Positions 27,214-36,233 of a stretch of 53,795 nt of DNA are shown here, piece after piece (the first letter of the stretch is position 1; each line of letters starts with the position of its first letter). Source of the DNA: Bradyrhizobium sp. (GTDB lineage: Bacteria > Pseudomonadota > Alphaproteobacteria > Rhizobiales > Xanthobacteraceae); contig NZ_JALHLP010000026.1 in the NCBI RefSeq assembly GCF_022844465.1, positions 1 to 53,795 of the forward strand, given 5' to 3'. Both the position numbers and the translations under genes were made by a program. The notes under the pieces were generated by a model. The model saw nothing but the letters and a program-made list of their open reading frames with translations, did not search any database and had not been told where the DNA came from.

Positions 27214-28350
27214 ATGAAGCACATCACCTGCATCGAGGATCTGCGCCAACTGCACAAGCGCCGCGTTCCCAGGGCCTTCTTCGACTATGCGGATCGCGGC
27301 TCCTACACCGAGGACACGCTGCGCGCCAATTCCGAGGATCTGCAGCAGATCAAGTTCCGCCAGAGGATCCTGGTCGACGTCTCCAGGCGCCACCTCTCCA
27401 CCACCATCCTGGGCGAGCCCGCCGCGATGCCGCTGATCCTCGCGCCGGTCGGCCTGCTCGGCATGCAGCATGGTGACGGCGAGATCCACGCCTGCCGCGC
27501 CGCCCAGGCCGCCGGCATTCCCTTCACCCAAAGCACGATGTCGATCTGCTCGATCGAGGACATCGCCGCAGCCGTGGACAAGCCGTTCTGGTTCCAGCTT
27601 TACGTCATGAAGGACCGCGGCTTCATCAAGTCGCTGATCGAACGCGCGATCGCGGCCAAATGCAGCGCGCTGGTGCTGACCGTAGACCTGCAGGTGATCG
27701 GCCAGCGCCACCAGGACATCAAGAACGGCATGGCGGTGCCGCCGGAATGGTCGCTGTCGAAACTGCTCGACTTCGCCAGCAAGCCGGCCTGGGTCGCCGG
27801 CGTGCTGCGCGGCAAGCGCCGCAGCTTCGGCAACATCGTCGGCCACGTCAAAGGCACCGAAGACCTCACCAAGCTTTCGGAATGGACGGCGTCGCAGTTC
27901 GACACCTCGCTGAACTGGAAAGACCTCGACTGGATCCGCAGCATCTGGCCGGGCAAGCTGATCCTGAAAGGCATTCTCGACGTCGAGGACGCCGAGGAAG
28001 CCGCCAAAACCGGCGCGCAGGCGCTGGTCGTGTCCAACCATGGCGGCCGCCAGCTCGACGGCGCGCCGTCCTCGATCGAGGTATTGCCCGAGATCGTCGA
28101 CGCGGTCGGCTCGAAGATGGAGATCATGTTCGACGGCGGCATCCGCTCCGGCCAGGACGTGATGCGGGCGCTGGCGCTCGGCGCCAAATCCTGCATGATC
28201 GGCCGCGCCTATGCCTACGGGCTCGGGGCCGGCGGCCAGGCCGGCGTCGCCAAGGCGATCGACATCATCGCCAAGGAGCTCACCACCACCATGGGCCTGT
28301 GCGGCGTCAACACGATCGCTGAGATCGACGATAACGTGCTGGCGATCTGA
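27214..28350 (+). CDS. lldD: FMN-dependent L-lactate/2-hydroxy-acid dehydrogenase
   Basis: The 378-residue product is an LldD-type flavoprotein that oxidises L-lactate (or glycolate) to the 2-oxo acid and passes electrons to the respiratory chain. The N-terminal CIEDLRQLHKRRVPRAFFDY, the FMN/substrate segment TVDLQVIGQRHQDIKNGM and the catalytic SNHGGRQLDG (His about 276) all fit LldD. It is divergent from glmM and unlinked to the related gene at 4698-5915. The symbol rests on similarity; the substrate is not tested. A family C repeat follows the stop. Confidence 0.9.
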   Translation: MKHITCIEDLRQLHKRRVPRAFFDYADRGSYTEDTLRANSEDLQQIKFRQRILVDVSRRHLSTTILGEPAAMPLILAPVGLLGMQHGDGEIHACRAAQAAGIPFTQSTMSICSIEDIAAAVDKPFWFQLYVMKDRGFIKSLIERAIAAKCSALVLTVDLQVIGQRHQDIKNGMAVPPEWSLSKLLDFASKPAWVAGVLRGKRRSFGNIVGHVKGTEDLTKLSEWTASQFDTSLNWKDLDWIRSIWPGKLILKGILDVEDAEEAAKTGAQALVVSNHGGRQLDGAPSSIEVLPEIVDAVGSKMEIMFDGGIRSGQDVMRALALGAKSCMIGRAYAYGLGAGGQAGVAKAIDIIAKELTTTMGLCGVNTIAEIDDNVLAI

Positions 28351-28363
28351 GATACCAAACGCA

Positions 28364-28443
28364 GTCATTCCGGGGCGATGCAAAGCATCGGACCCGGAAT
28401 CTCGAGATTCCGGATTCGCGTCTTCGACGCGCTCCGGAATGAC
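28364..28443. repeat. Dispersed palindromic repeat (family C), copy 1
   Basis: GTCATTCCGG and CCGGAATGAC form perfect 10-bp outer arms at the ends, and a 16-bp perfect palindrome GGAATCTCGAGATTCC (28396-28411) sits inside. The same arrangement is found at 32294-32373, and a half copy begins at 37945. It lies just past the stop of the oxidase gene and before the convergent aroE, where it may act as a bidirectional terminator. Confidence 0.85.
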
Positions 28444-28501
28444 GCTTAGCCTCACGCCGGCGGTGTGATCCCGTCACAGCCGACATGGACGCGGCCCGCC
28501 T

Positions 28502-29341
28502 CTAGCGCGCCATGTTGGCCAGATCCGCCTCGACCAGCGCGCGAAGCTCGGCCGTCACCTCGGGGCGTTGCCCGAACCACAGTTCGAAGCCGCGCACCGC
28601 CTGGTGCAACAGCATGCCGAGTCCGTCGGCCGTCTTCAGCCCGCGCGCCCTTGACGCTTCCAGCAACGGCGTCTGCAGCGGCACATAGACGAGATCGGCG
28701 ACGACGGCGTGGGGCGGCAGCCGGCCGACATCGAGCTCGAGCGGCGGCTGGCCGTGCATGCCGAGCGAGGTGGTGTTGACCAGCAAGGCCGCGCGCGGCA
28801 GCAGCTCGCTGATTGCATCCCACGCCACCGGCACCACGTCCGCGCCGAACTGGTCCGCCAGTGCTTTGGCGCGCGCGATCGTGCGGTTGGCGACATGCAC
28901 GCGCCTGATCCCGCGTTCGAGCAGGCCGAACACCACCGCGCGCGACGCGCCGCCGGCGCCCAGCACCAGCGCGTCCTCGCACCTCGCCCAGCCGGGCGCG
29001 CAGGTGTCGAGGTTGTTGATGAAGCCTTCGACGTCGGTGTTGGTCGAGCACAGCTCGCCGTCCTGGTACCACAGCGTGTTGGCGGCCCCGACGACGCGCG
29101 CCTGCTCGTCCGGCTTCGACAGCGCCAGCGCGCGCTCCTTGTGCGGAATGGTGACGTTGGCGCCGACAAAGCCGCGCAAGGACAGCCGGAACAGGAAATC
29201 CTTGAACTCGTCGGGCGGCACCGCCTCGATCACATAGCCACCCTCGATGCCGAGCTTGCGCAGCCAGTAACGATGGATCAGCGGCGAGCGCGAATGCGCG
29301 GCCGGCCATCCGATCAGGCAGGCGGCGCGGGGTTTGGTCAC
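28502..29341 (-). CDS. aroE: Shikimate dehydrogenase
   Basis: The enzyme reduces 3-dehydroshikimate with NADPH in aromatic amino acid synthesis. A GTG at 29341 is the likely start: GAGGAGG precedes it by 8 nt, and upstream in-frame codons would add an unconserved leader. The 279-residue product has SRSPLIH (17-23), the catalytic Lys68 in TIPHKE, NTDVEGF near 104 and the Rossmann loop LGAGGASRA near 128-137. It converges on the oxidase gene. The fusA-like gene lies upstream on the same strand, 132 bp away. Confidence 0.95.
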   Translation of the reverse strand: MTKPRAACLIGWPAAHSRSPLIHRYWLRKLGIEGGYVIEAVPPDEFKDFLFRLSLRGFVGANVTIPHKERALALSKPDEQARVVGAANTLWYQDGELCSTNTDVEGFINNLDTCAPGWARCEDALVLGAGGASRAVVFGLLERGIRRVHVANRTIARAKALADQFGADVVPVAWDAISELLPRAALLVNTTSLGMHGQPPLELDVGRLPPHAVVADLVYVPLQTPLLEASRARGLKTADGLGMLLHQAVRGFELWFGQRPEVTAELRALVEADLANMAR

Positions 29342-29473
29342 GACAGCAACCTCCTCAAAGACGTCGATGGCCGGGATGAACCCGGCCACGACGATCAATT
29401 TATCTTCCCCGGAGGTGTGTCAAGCCGAACGCGCCGCCGCGGCCGATGAGACCGCGGCGATCCTGACGGCTAA

Positions 29474-31522
29474 TCACGCCGCAACCCGGTGCGCGGCGAT
29501 GATCTGGTCGGCGGCGCGGCCGGTGACCTCGGCCATGCGGTCGAACTGTCGGGTAAAGCCGCCGGCGCCGGCGGTGGCCGAGCGCAATTCCACGATCAGG
29601 TCGCCGATCTCGGCCTCCGGCATGGTGGCGCGGACGCAATCCCATCCCGGCCAGTTCTCGCGGGTGTCGAAGCCCAGGATCTGGCCGCGCCGCGATGACA
29701 GAATGGCGTTGATCTTTGCCGTCGCCTCGGTCGGGCAGACGATCTCCACCAGGTGGATCGGCTCCAGCAGCACCGGCTGGCACTGCGGCAGCGCCTCGCT
29801 CATGCCGATCCGCGCCGCGGTGCGGAAGGCGAGGTCGGAGGAGTCGACGCTGTGGTAGGAGCCGTCGGTCAGCGTCACCTGGACGTCGATGACGGGGAAG
29901 CCGAGCGGGCCCTTGGCGAGGCCGTCCACCACCCCCTCCTCCACCGCGCCGATATAGTTGCGCGGCACCGCGCCACCGACCACCTTTTCGTGGAATTCGA
30001 AGCCTGAGCCGCGCGGCATCGGCTTGATCTCCAGCACCACGTCGCCGAACTGGCCATGGCCGCCAGATTGCTTCTTGTGGCGGCCGCGCTGGGTGATCGA
30101 TTTTCGGATGGTCTCCTGATAGCCGATCGCCGGCGGTTGCGATTTGACGTTGACGCCGAAGCGCTCCTTGAGCCGTTCCAGCGCCACGCGCAGATGCATC
30201 TCGCCCTGCCCCCATAGCACGATGTCGTGGGTCTGGGCGTTGTGGATCATGGTCAGCGACGGATCTTCCTCGTTCAGCCGTAACAGCGCTTGGCCGAGCT
30301 TGACGTCGTCCTTGCGGTCGATCGCCGCAAGCGACATCGCCAGCACCGGCGGTGTCGGCGCGATGCGGACCAGCGCCGTCGGCGCGGTCTTGCCGCTCGC
30401 CAGCGTGTCGCCGGTCTTGATCGCGTCGAGCTTGCCGAGCGCGACCGTCTCGCCCGCCTCCGCCGTCGCCCGCTTGGTGTCGTGCCCACCGCTGACCCCA
30501 AGGATGCCGGAGACCCGCCCCGCCTCGCCGGAGGAGGATTGCAGGATGGCGCCGTCGTCGAGGCGGCCGGCCAGCAGCCGCGACAGCGACAGCTTGCCGC
30601 CGTGTTGCGCATGCAGGGTCTTGAACACATAGGCCAGCGCGTCCTTCGGCGAGGATGCGCCGAGGCGTTTCGCGGTTTCGCTCACGCCGGGCGCTTCATG
30701 CCGCAGCGCCTTCATCAGCCGCAGCACGCCGTTTTCGCGCGAGGCCGCGCCGAGCAGCACCGGACAGATCAGGCCCTCGCGCAGTTCGCGGGCGAGGTCG
30801 TCGAAGACAGTGTCGCGGGGCGGCGGGATATCTTCCAGCAACTGCTCCATCAGCACGTCGTCATGATCGGCGAGCTTTTCCAGCATCGAGAACCGCGCTT
30901 CCTTTTCGCGGTCGAGATTGCCGCCTTCGAGCGCGATGACTTCGGAAGGCTTGTGCTCGCGGTAGACGAAGGCGCGCTCCAGTGCCAGATCGACGAAGCC
31001 TTCGATCAGGTCGCCGTTCCAGATCGGTATCTGCCGCAGCACCAGCGGCACGCGCGAGGCCGGCTGCAGGGTCGCCAGCGTTTCGCGGATGCGCTTGCTG
31101 GCACGGTCGATCTTGTTCAGGAAAAGAAAACGCGGAATCCGGAGATCCTCCAGTTCGCGCAGGATGATCTGCAGCTGCGGCAGCTTCTTCTCGTCAGCTT
31201 CGCAGACCACGACCGCGGCGTCGACCGCCGGCAGCGCGGCCCGCATGTCGTGCGCGAACTCGATCGAGCCGGGACAATCGATGAAGGTGTAGCTGTCGCC
31301 CATGAAGCTGGTGGTGGCGGCGGAGAGGCCGACGCCCATCTTGTGGTGGCGCGCCTCGGGGCTGGCATCGCCGACCGAGGTTCCAGCTTCGACGCTGCCG
31401 GCGCTCTTGATGGCGCCGGTTCGCGCCAATATCGCTTCGAGGAGTGTGGTTTTACCGCTCTGGAAAGGGCCCACCAGCGCAATGCACCGTGGACCACGGG
31501 GACTTCTGACGTCTTGTCCCAT
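29474..31522 (-). CDS. Elongation factor G-like GTPase (EF-G2 type)
   Basis: The start at 31522 (MGQDVRSPRG) follows AAGGAGG and gives 682 residues with the EF-G domain order. The P-loop is GPFQSGKT (18-25) and NKID is at 136-139. Key differences from EF-G: the switch I region reads KMGVGLSAATT, where EF-G has RGITI, and switch II reads DCPGSIEF (82-89), where EF-G has DTPGHVDF, so the catalytic His is absent. These features match the divergent EF-G-like family of Alphaproteobacteria rather than the housekeeping translocase. Its role is not known. It lies upstream of aroE. Confidence 0.9.
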   Translation of the reverse strand: MGQDVRSPRGPRCIALVGPFQSGKTTLLEAILARTGAIKSAGSVEAGTSVGDASPEARHHKMGVGLSAATTSFMGDSYTFIDCPGSIEFAHDMRAALPAVDAAVVVCEADEKKLPQLQIILRELEDLRIPRFLFLNKIDRASKRIRETLATLQPASRVPLVLRQIPIWNGDLIEGFVDLALERAFVYREHKPSEVIALEGGNLDREKEARFSMLEKLADHDDVLMEQLLEDIPPPRDTVFDDLARELREGLICPVLLGAASRENGVLRLMKALRHEAPGVSETAKRLGASSPKDALAYVFKTLHAQHGGKLSLSRLLAGRLDDGAILQSSSGEAGRVSGILGVSGGHDTKRATAEAGETVALGKLDAIKTGDTLASGKTAPTALVRIAPTPPVLAMSLAAIDRKDDVKLGQALLRLNEEDPSLTMIHNAQTHDIVLWGQGEMHLRVALERLKERFGVNVKSQPPAIGYQETIRKSITQRGRHKKQSGGHGQFGDVVLEIKPMPRGSGFEFHEKVVGGAVPRNYIGAVEEGVVDGLAKGPLGFPVIDVQVTLTDGSYHSVDSSDLAFRTAARIGMSEALPQCQPVLLEPIHLVEIVCPTEATAKINAILSSRRGQILGFDTRENWPGWDCVRATMPEAEIGDLIVELRSATAGAGGFTRQFDRMAEVTGRAADQIIAAHRVAA

Positions 31523-31675
31523 TGCCGCCTCCTTGTTTGGAGCTCGGCCCGTGATTGGGTCGGCGGTGCCGATGCTCCGCCCGCCGCGGGATTTTGGCAA
31601 GCGGGAAAATGTCGCTGTGTTGCGGCGTCAAATGCTTTCCGCTTGGACCGCTCCCCGCAACGACGAGGGAGAAAG

Positions 31676-32152
31676 TTACCGCCCCGGCCGCAGTTCCAGG
31701 CTTTCCAGCCCGGCGGCGATGGCAATGCCGACCTGGCCCTGCAGGCTGAGCGGCTGCAGCGCGATCGAATTCGCGGAGCCGCCGACCAGCACGTTGCCGC
31801 CGACGCCGACGCCGAGCGTCGCACTGCCTTGCACCCCGACATAGTTGCCGGACAGGTCGCCCGGCCCGAGCCGCACCACCGGCGCGAACACCGCCCAGGC
31901 CAGGGCCGATTCCTGGGTGATGCCGAGATCGAGGCCTACTTTACGGATGGTGGCGACGTAGCGATCTTCCGGCATGCCGTCGGCACGCAATACGCAGCCG
32001 AGATTGGTGACGGACCCGACGATGAAGCCGATGCTGGCGCCGCCGCGGCACTCCAGCACCCCGACCTGCACGCGCTGCATCGGCTGCGCGTGCGCGCCGC
32101 CGATCGACGAAGCCAGAGCGGCGAGCGCGCCAAGGATGAGGAAACGACGCAT
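31676..32152 (-). CDS. DUF992 family exported protein
   Basis: From ATG 32152 the 158-residue product has a signal peptide (MRRFLILGALAALASSIGGA, cut near HAQ) and then the DUF992 pattern: VGVLECRGGASIGFIVGSV, NLGCVLRADGMPEDRYVATI, and a Gly/Val-rich C-terminal half (LGVGVGGNVLVGG). Members are small periplasmic or outer-membrane-associated proteins of unknown function, common in Rhizobiales. The two Cys residues may form a disulfide. It lies upstream of the EF-G-like gene with a 153-bp gap. Confidence 0.85.
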   Translation of the reverse strand: MRRFLILGALAALASSIGGAHAQPMQRVQVGVLECRGGASIGFIVGSVTNLGCVLRADGMPEDRYVATIRKVGLDLGITQESALAWAVFAPVVRLGPGDLSGNYVGVQGSATLGVGVGGNVLVGGSANSIALQPLSLQGQVGIAIAAGLESLELRPGR

Positions 32153-32492
32153 GAAAAATCTCCGGCTGAAAACTGTGACACGAGCGAAGAACCAAGAAAT
32201 GCGCCGTGCCCGCGGCGCTTTGCGATTTGTGCCACAGCCTCGCAGGCCATGCCAGACCTTAACGGGGCTGAAGCGGGCCGTCTCCACGCGTTCGTCATTC
32301 CGGGGCGGCGCGAAGCGACGAACCCGGAATCTCGAGATTCCGGGTTCGATGCTGCGCATCGCCCCGGAATGACAGTTCAATAATCCAGCAAAACGGTCCG
32401 CTTGCGCGGGCCTGTCTAGACCATAACCTCGCTGGTGGCGCCAGAATTTGCGCAGGGATACGCGACGCCCCCCGCGCCACGAGGGAGACCGG
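32153..32492. other. Intergenic region between the aminotransferase and DUF992 genes
   Basis: About 340 bp without a gene. It holds a family C repeat at 32294-32373. The remainder contains the DUF992 promoter region (32153-32290) and the 3' flank of the aminotransferase; I see no further feature. Confidence 0.5.
32294..32373. repeat. Dispersed palindromic repeat (family C), copy 2
   Basis: Perfect 13-bp outer arms GTCATTCCGGGGC and GCCCCGGAATGAC bound the element, with the same internal palindrome GGAATCTCGAGATTCC as copy 1. Between them are inverted arms CGATGC/GCATCG-like sequences that differ between the copies. Confidence 0.85.
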
Positions 32493-33698
32493 CTATCTCA
32501 GATTGCCGCAAAAGCGCTGGATGCGCTTGCAGGCGTCTTCCAGATCGGAGGTCTTGGTCGCGTAGGAAACCCGGAACGCCGGCCCGAGCCCGAACGCCGA
32601 GCCCTGCACGACGGCGACGCCTTCGCTCTCCAGGAGTTCGGTGACGAAATCCTCGTCGTTGGCGATCACCTTGCCGGAGGGCGAGGTCTTGCCGATGGTG
32701 CCGGCGCAGGACGGATAGACGTAGAACGCGCCCTCGGGCCGCGGGCATTCTAGCCCCTTGGCCTGGTTCAGCATGGCAACCACGAGGTCGCGGCGCTCCT
32801 TGAACACCTTGTTGTGGGCCGGGATGAAGTCCTGCGGACCGTTCAGCGCCTCGACCGAGGCCCACTGCGCGATCGACGACGGGTTGGATGTCGATTGCGA
32901 CTGGATCGTCGCCATCGCCTTGATCAGTTCGGCGGGACCGCCGGCATAGCCGATACGCCAGCCGGTCATGCAATAGGCTTTCGATACCCCGTTCACCGTC
33001 AGGGTGCGGTCGTACAGTTTCGGTTCGACCTGTGCGGGCGTCGCGAACACGAAGTCGTCATAGACCAGGTGCTCGTACATGTCGTCGGTCATCACCCAGA
33101 CATGCGGATACTTCACCAGCACGTCCGTGATCGCCTTCAACTGGGCGCGCGTATAGGCGGCGCCGGTCGGGTTCGACGGCGAGCAGAGAATGATCCATTT
33201 GGTCTTCGGCGTGATCGCCTTTTCCAGATCAGCCGGACTAAGCTTGAAGCCGTTCGCCGCGGTACAGACGATCGGCACCGACTCGCCGCCGGCCAGCGCC
33301 ACCATTTCCGGGTAGCTCACCCAGTACGGCGCGGGGATGATGACCTCGTCGCCAGGGTTGATGGTCGCCATCAGCGCATTGTAGAGCACCTGCTTGCCGC
33401 CGGTGCTGACGATGATCTGGTTGGCCTTGTAGGTCAGCCCGTTCTCGCGCAGGAACTTGGCGGCGATCGCCTCCTTCAACTCGGGAATGCCGCCGACATC
33501 GGTGTACTTGGTCTTGCCGGCCTCGATGGCGCGGATCGCCGCCAGCTTGATGTTGGCCGGGGTGTCGAAATCCGGCTCGCCGGCGCCCAGCCCGATGACG
33601 TTGCGCCCCGCCGCTTTCAGCGCACGCGCCTTGTCCGTGACCGCGATGGTCGCGGACGGCTTCACACGGGCGAGCGCAGCGGACAGGAAGGGCATCAT
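32493..33698 (-). CDS. aatA: Aspartate aminotransferase (class I, alphaproteobacterial type)
   Basis: A pyridoxal-phosphate enzyme that exchanges amino groups between aspartate and 2-oxoglutarate. The 401-residue product has the PLP lysine in VNGVSKAYCMTGWR (Lys240), CSPSNPTGA (173-181), and the N-terminal GAGEPDFDTP typical of the class Ib forms found in Rhizobiales, which often also act on prephenate. The start is ATG 33698 or the next codon. A 7-bp inverted repeat and a 12-bp palindrome lie 15-40 bp upstream. The substrate range is inferred. Confidence 0.93.
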   Translation of the reverse strand: MMPFLSAALARVKPSATIAVTDKARALKAAGRNVIGLGAGEPDFDTPANIKLAAIRAIEAGKTKYTDVGGIPELKEAIAAKFLRENGLTYKANQIIVSTGGKQVLYNALMATINPGDEVIIPAPYWVSYPEMVALAGGESVPIVCTAANGFKLSPADLEKAITPKTKWIILCSPSNPTGAAYTRAQLKAITDVLVKYPHVWVMTDDMYEHLVYDDFVFATPAQVEPKLYDRTLTVNGVSKAYCMTGWRIGYAGGPAELIKAMATIQSQSTSNPSSIAQWASVEALNGPQDFIPAHNKVFKERRDLVVAMLNQAKGLECPRPEGAFYVYPSCAGTIGKTSPSGKVIANDEDFVTELLESEGVAVVQGSAFGLGPAFRVSYATKTSDLEDACKRIQRFCGNLR

Positions 33699-34187
33699 TG
33701 TCTCCTGGCAAACGTCGTGAATTCACGATTCCACGACGGTTCTGGATGGGATCGGGCCACCCTACGGCGCAGCGCGTTGCACCGCAAGAAGCTTGGCTGC
33801 GCCGACCCAAGCTTTAAACCGGCTCGGTACGGTCGGAGCAATGCGAGCGCAAGATTCAAAAACCGCGTCAAAATGGCTCACAAAAGGAAAGGGTTGCAAG
33901 TCTGCGATCCATCTAACGGAAAATGCCTTCACCCCTCGCCTGCAGTCTGAACCTGCCGCTCCGTCTGCGGCTCGCCCTGCATCGCGCGTGCCCGATCTTG
34001 TATGATTGGGCCGGACAACAGAATCATTCCGCCCGGGTGCAGTGCGGTAGAGGTTTTCGACTTTTTCGATGTGCAGGTCTTGCTCCATATTCGTATCGGC
34101 ACCATTGTTTGGCCGCGTTGCGGCGCGAAAGCTTGCGGTTGATGCGCGGCGTGATCGCAGCCCCTGATCGAATGAAACCTGGAAGAC
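33699..34187. other. Intergenic region between aatA and the divergent GST gene
   Basis: A 489-bp gap. On the aatA side CGTCGTG (33713-33719) and CACGACG (33732-33738) flank a perfect palindrome CGTGAATTCACG (33716-33727). On the minus strand around 33930-34090 are fragments that could be a decayed small gene: a frame starting MEQDLHIEKVENLYRT and, in the next register, LHPGGMILLSGPIIQDRA. I do not support this as a real gene. Confidence 0.4.
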
Positions 34188-34841
34188 ATGTACAAGCTCT
34201 ATTCGATGCAGCGTTCAGGCAACAGCTACAAGGTCCGCCTTGCGCTGGCGCTGCTCAACGCACCCTATCAGTCGATCGAAGTCGACATTCTCAGCGGCGA
34301 GAGCCGCACGCCGGAGTTTCTTGCGAAGAACCCGAGTGGGCAGGTCCCGCTGCTGGAAGTCGCCGACGGACGCTATCTCGCCGAGTCCAACGCCATCCTC
34401 TGGTATGTTTGCGGCGGCACCTCGCTGGCTCCGGAGTCGCGGATCGAGCGCGCCGAAGCGCTGCAATGGATGTTTTTCGAACAGCATGCGCTCGAGCCCA
34501 ATATCGGCGCCGCCTATTTCTGGCTGTCGCTGGTCAAAGGCGGCCGCGACTTGCAGACCCACGCGCTTGAAGACTGGATGGAGCGCGGCTACGCGGCGCT
34601 TCAGGTGATGGAAAACCATCTCAAGACCCACGCCTATTTCGCCGCCGGGCAACTGACGGTCGCCGACATCGCGGTGTACGGCTACACCCACGTCGCCGAC
34701 CGCGCGGACTTCGAACTCTCAACCTTCCCCGCCATTCGCGCCTGGTTGCACCGGGTCGAGCAAACCCCTGGTTTCGTCACCATGGACTGGCAGCCTGGAA
34801 CCGAAATCAACGACCCCTCCCGCATCGCCGCCGGGGCGTGA
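34188..34841 (+). CDS. Glutathione S-transferase family protein, 2
   Basis: The 217-residue product has the GST fold: an N-terminal domain with RSGNSYKVRLALALL, GQVPLLEVADGRYLAESNAI (cis-Pro and SNAI glutathione-contact motifs), and a helical C-terminal domain with FAAGQLTVADIAVYGYTHVA. It is only distantly similar to the GST at 21466-22056. It stands alone, and neither its substrate nor its induction is clear. The ATG is preceded by GGAAGAC. Confidence 0.9.
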   Translation: MYKLYSMQRSGNSYKVRLALALLNAPYQSIEVDILSGESRTPEFLAKNPSGQVPLLEVADGRYLAESNAILWYVCGGTSLAPESRIERAEALQWMFFEQHALEPNIGAAYFWLSLVKGGRDLQTHALEDWMERGYAALQVMENHLKTHAYFAAGQLTVADIAVYGYTHVADRADFELSTFPAIRAWLHRVEQTPGFVTMDWQPGTEINDPSRIAAGA

Positions 34842-34970
34842 GCGCCGACGCTGCCTGCAGAGTCTTCTCACTTTCGCGCGAGAACGCGCCTCCATGACAA
34901 AAATGCGCTGGAATGGCGTTAGTCTCTGAACGCCTTGGCCACTTTGACGCCGCATCGCGATCGGAGCGAG

Positions 34971-36131
34971 ATGAAAACCCCTGCTGGACTTGCGACCGTC
35001 GCACTGACGGCAGCGACATTGTTTTCGGGATCAGTCCTGAGCCTCACCGGCGCGCGTGGCGAGGCGCCGACGTTCGCTTCGTCAGCGGGCGAACTCGAAG
35101 TCCGCACCATTGCGCGCGGCCTCGTCAATCCGTGGGCGCTGGCCTTTCTGCCTGATGGAACCATGCTGGTCACCGAGCGGCCGGGACGTTTGCGGGTCGT
35201 AAAGTCGGACGGAAACATCTCGCCGCCCGTCAACGGCGTTCCCGAGGTCTGGGCCTCCGGCCAGGGTGGCCTGCTCGACGTCGTCACCGACAGATCCTTC
35301 ACACAGAACAGGACGATCTATTTCTGCTACGCCGAGCGGGCCGATGGCGGCGGGCGTACCGCGGTCGCGCGGGCGCGGCTCGGCGACGGCAACAGCCGCC
35401 TTGACGAGGTCAAGGTGATCTTCCGCCAGCAGGGACCGCTATCATCGGGCAATCATTATGGCTGCCGCATCGCTCAGGCGGACGACGGCAATCTGTTCGT
35501 CACGCTCGGCGATCACTTTGCTGCCCGCGATCAGGCGCAGTCGCTCGGCGATCATCTCGGCAAGGTGATCCGGATCGCGCCCGACGGCTCGGTACCGTCA
35601 GGCAACCCGTTCCTCGGCCGCGCCGACGCCAGGCCGGAAATCTGGAGCTATGGCCACCGTAACGCCCAGTCGCTCGCCATCCGTCCCTCTTCCGGCGAAC
35701 TCTGGGAAATCGAGCACGGCCCGCGCGGCGGCGACGAGGTCAATGTGATCGGAAAGGGCAAGAATTACGGCTGGCCCGTGATCGGCTACGGCGTGGACTA
35801 TAGCGGCGCCAGAATCCACGACGCCACCGCGAAGGACGGCATGGAGCAGCCGGTCAAGTACTGGGTGCCGTCGATTGCGCCGTCGGGCATGACCTTCTAC
35901 ACCGGCGCGCTGTTTCCGCAATGGTCGGGCAGCCTGTTCACCGGCGCCTTGCGCGGCGCGATGCTGGTGCGGCTGACGCTAAACGGAAACACGGTCACGG
36001 CGGAGGAACGCCTGCTGCAAGACCTGAACGCGCGGATCAGGGACGTGCGCCAGGGTCCGGACGGCGCGCTGTGGTTGCTGACGGACAGTTCGTCGGGCCG
36101 ACTGTTGCGGGTGGCGCCGGCCGGGAAATGA
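34971..36131 (+). CDS. PQQ-dependent sugar dehydrogenase-family protein
   Basis: The start at 34971 (MKTPAGLATVALTAATLFSG) gives 386 residues with a signal peptide; GGAG lies just before it. The mature part is a six-bladed beta-propeller of the glucose/sorbosone dehydrogenase family: NPWALAFLPDGTMLVTERPG, GQGGLLDVV, SSGNHYGCRI, and WEIEHGPRGGDEVN with KNYGWPVIGYG. Soluble members bind PQQ and oxidise aldoses in the periplasm; many homologues are untested for activity. The substrate is not inferable. Confidence 0.9.
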   Translation: MKTPAGLATVALTAATLFSGSVLSLTGARGEAPTFASSAGELEVRTIARGLVNPWALAFLPDGTMLVTERPGRLRVVKSDGNISPPVNGVPEVWASGQGGLLDVVTDRSFTQNRTIYFCYAERADGGGRTAVARARLGDGNSRLDEVKVIFRQQGPLSSGNHYGCRIAQADDGNLFVTLGDHFAARDQAQSLGDHLGKVIRIAPDGSVPSGNPFLGRADARPEIWSYGHRNAQSLAIRPSSGELWEIEHGPRGGDEVNVIGKGKNYGWPVIGYGVDYSGARIHDATAKDGMEQPVKYWVPSIAPSGMTFYTGALFPQWSGSLFTGALRGAMLVRLTLNGNTVTAEERLLQDLNARIRDVRQGPDGALWLLTDSSSGRLLRVAPAGK

Positions 36132-36233
36132 CCTGCGCTTGCGCCGGATTGATCTGGTCGGGCCGCACCGGTAACAGGGATGGGCCACCCGCGCGGCTCG
36201 GCGCCGCTCCCTCCATCGAGACGGAATCACCTG

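Noticed and set aside
33930..34090. Possible decayed small gene on the minus strand before the GST gene
   Set aside because: Two registers would have to be joined to make a sensible peptide, no homologue comes to mind with certainty, and ribosome-binding evidence is weak.
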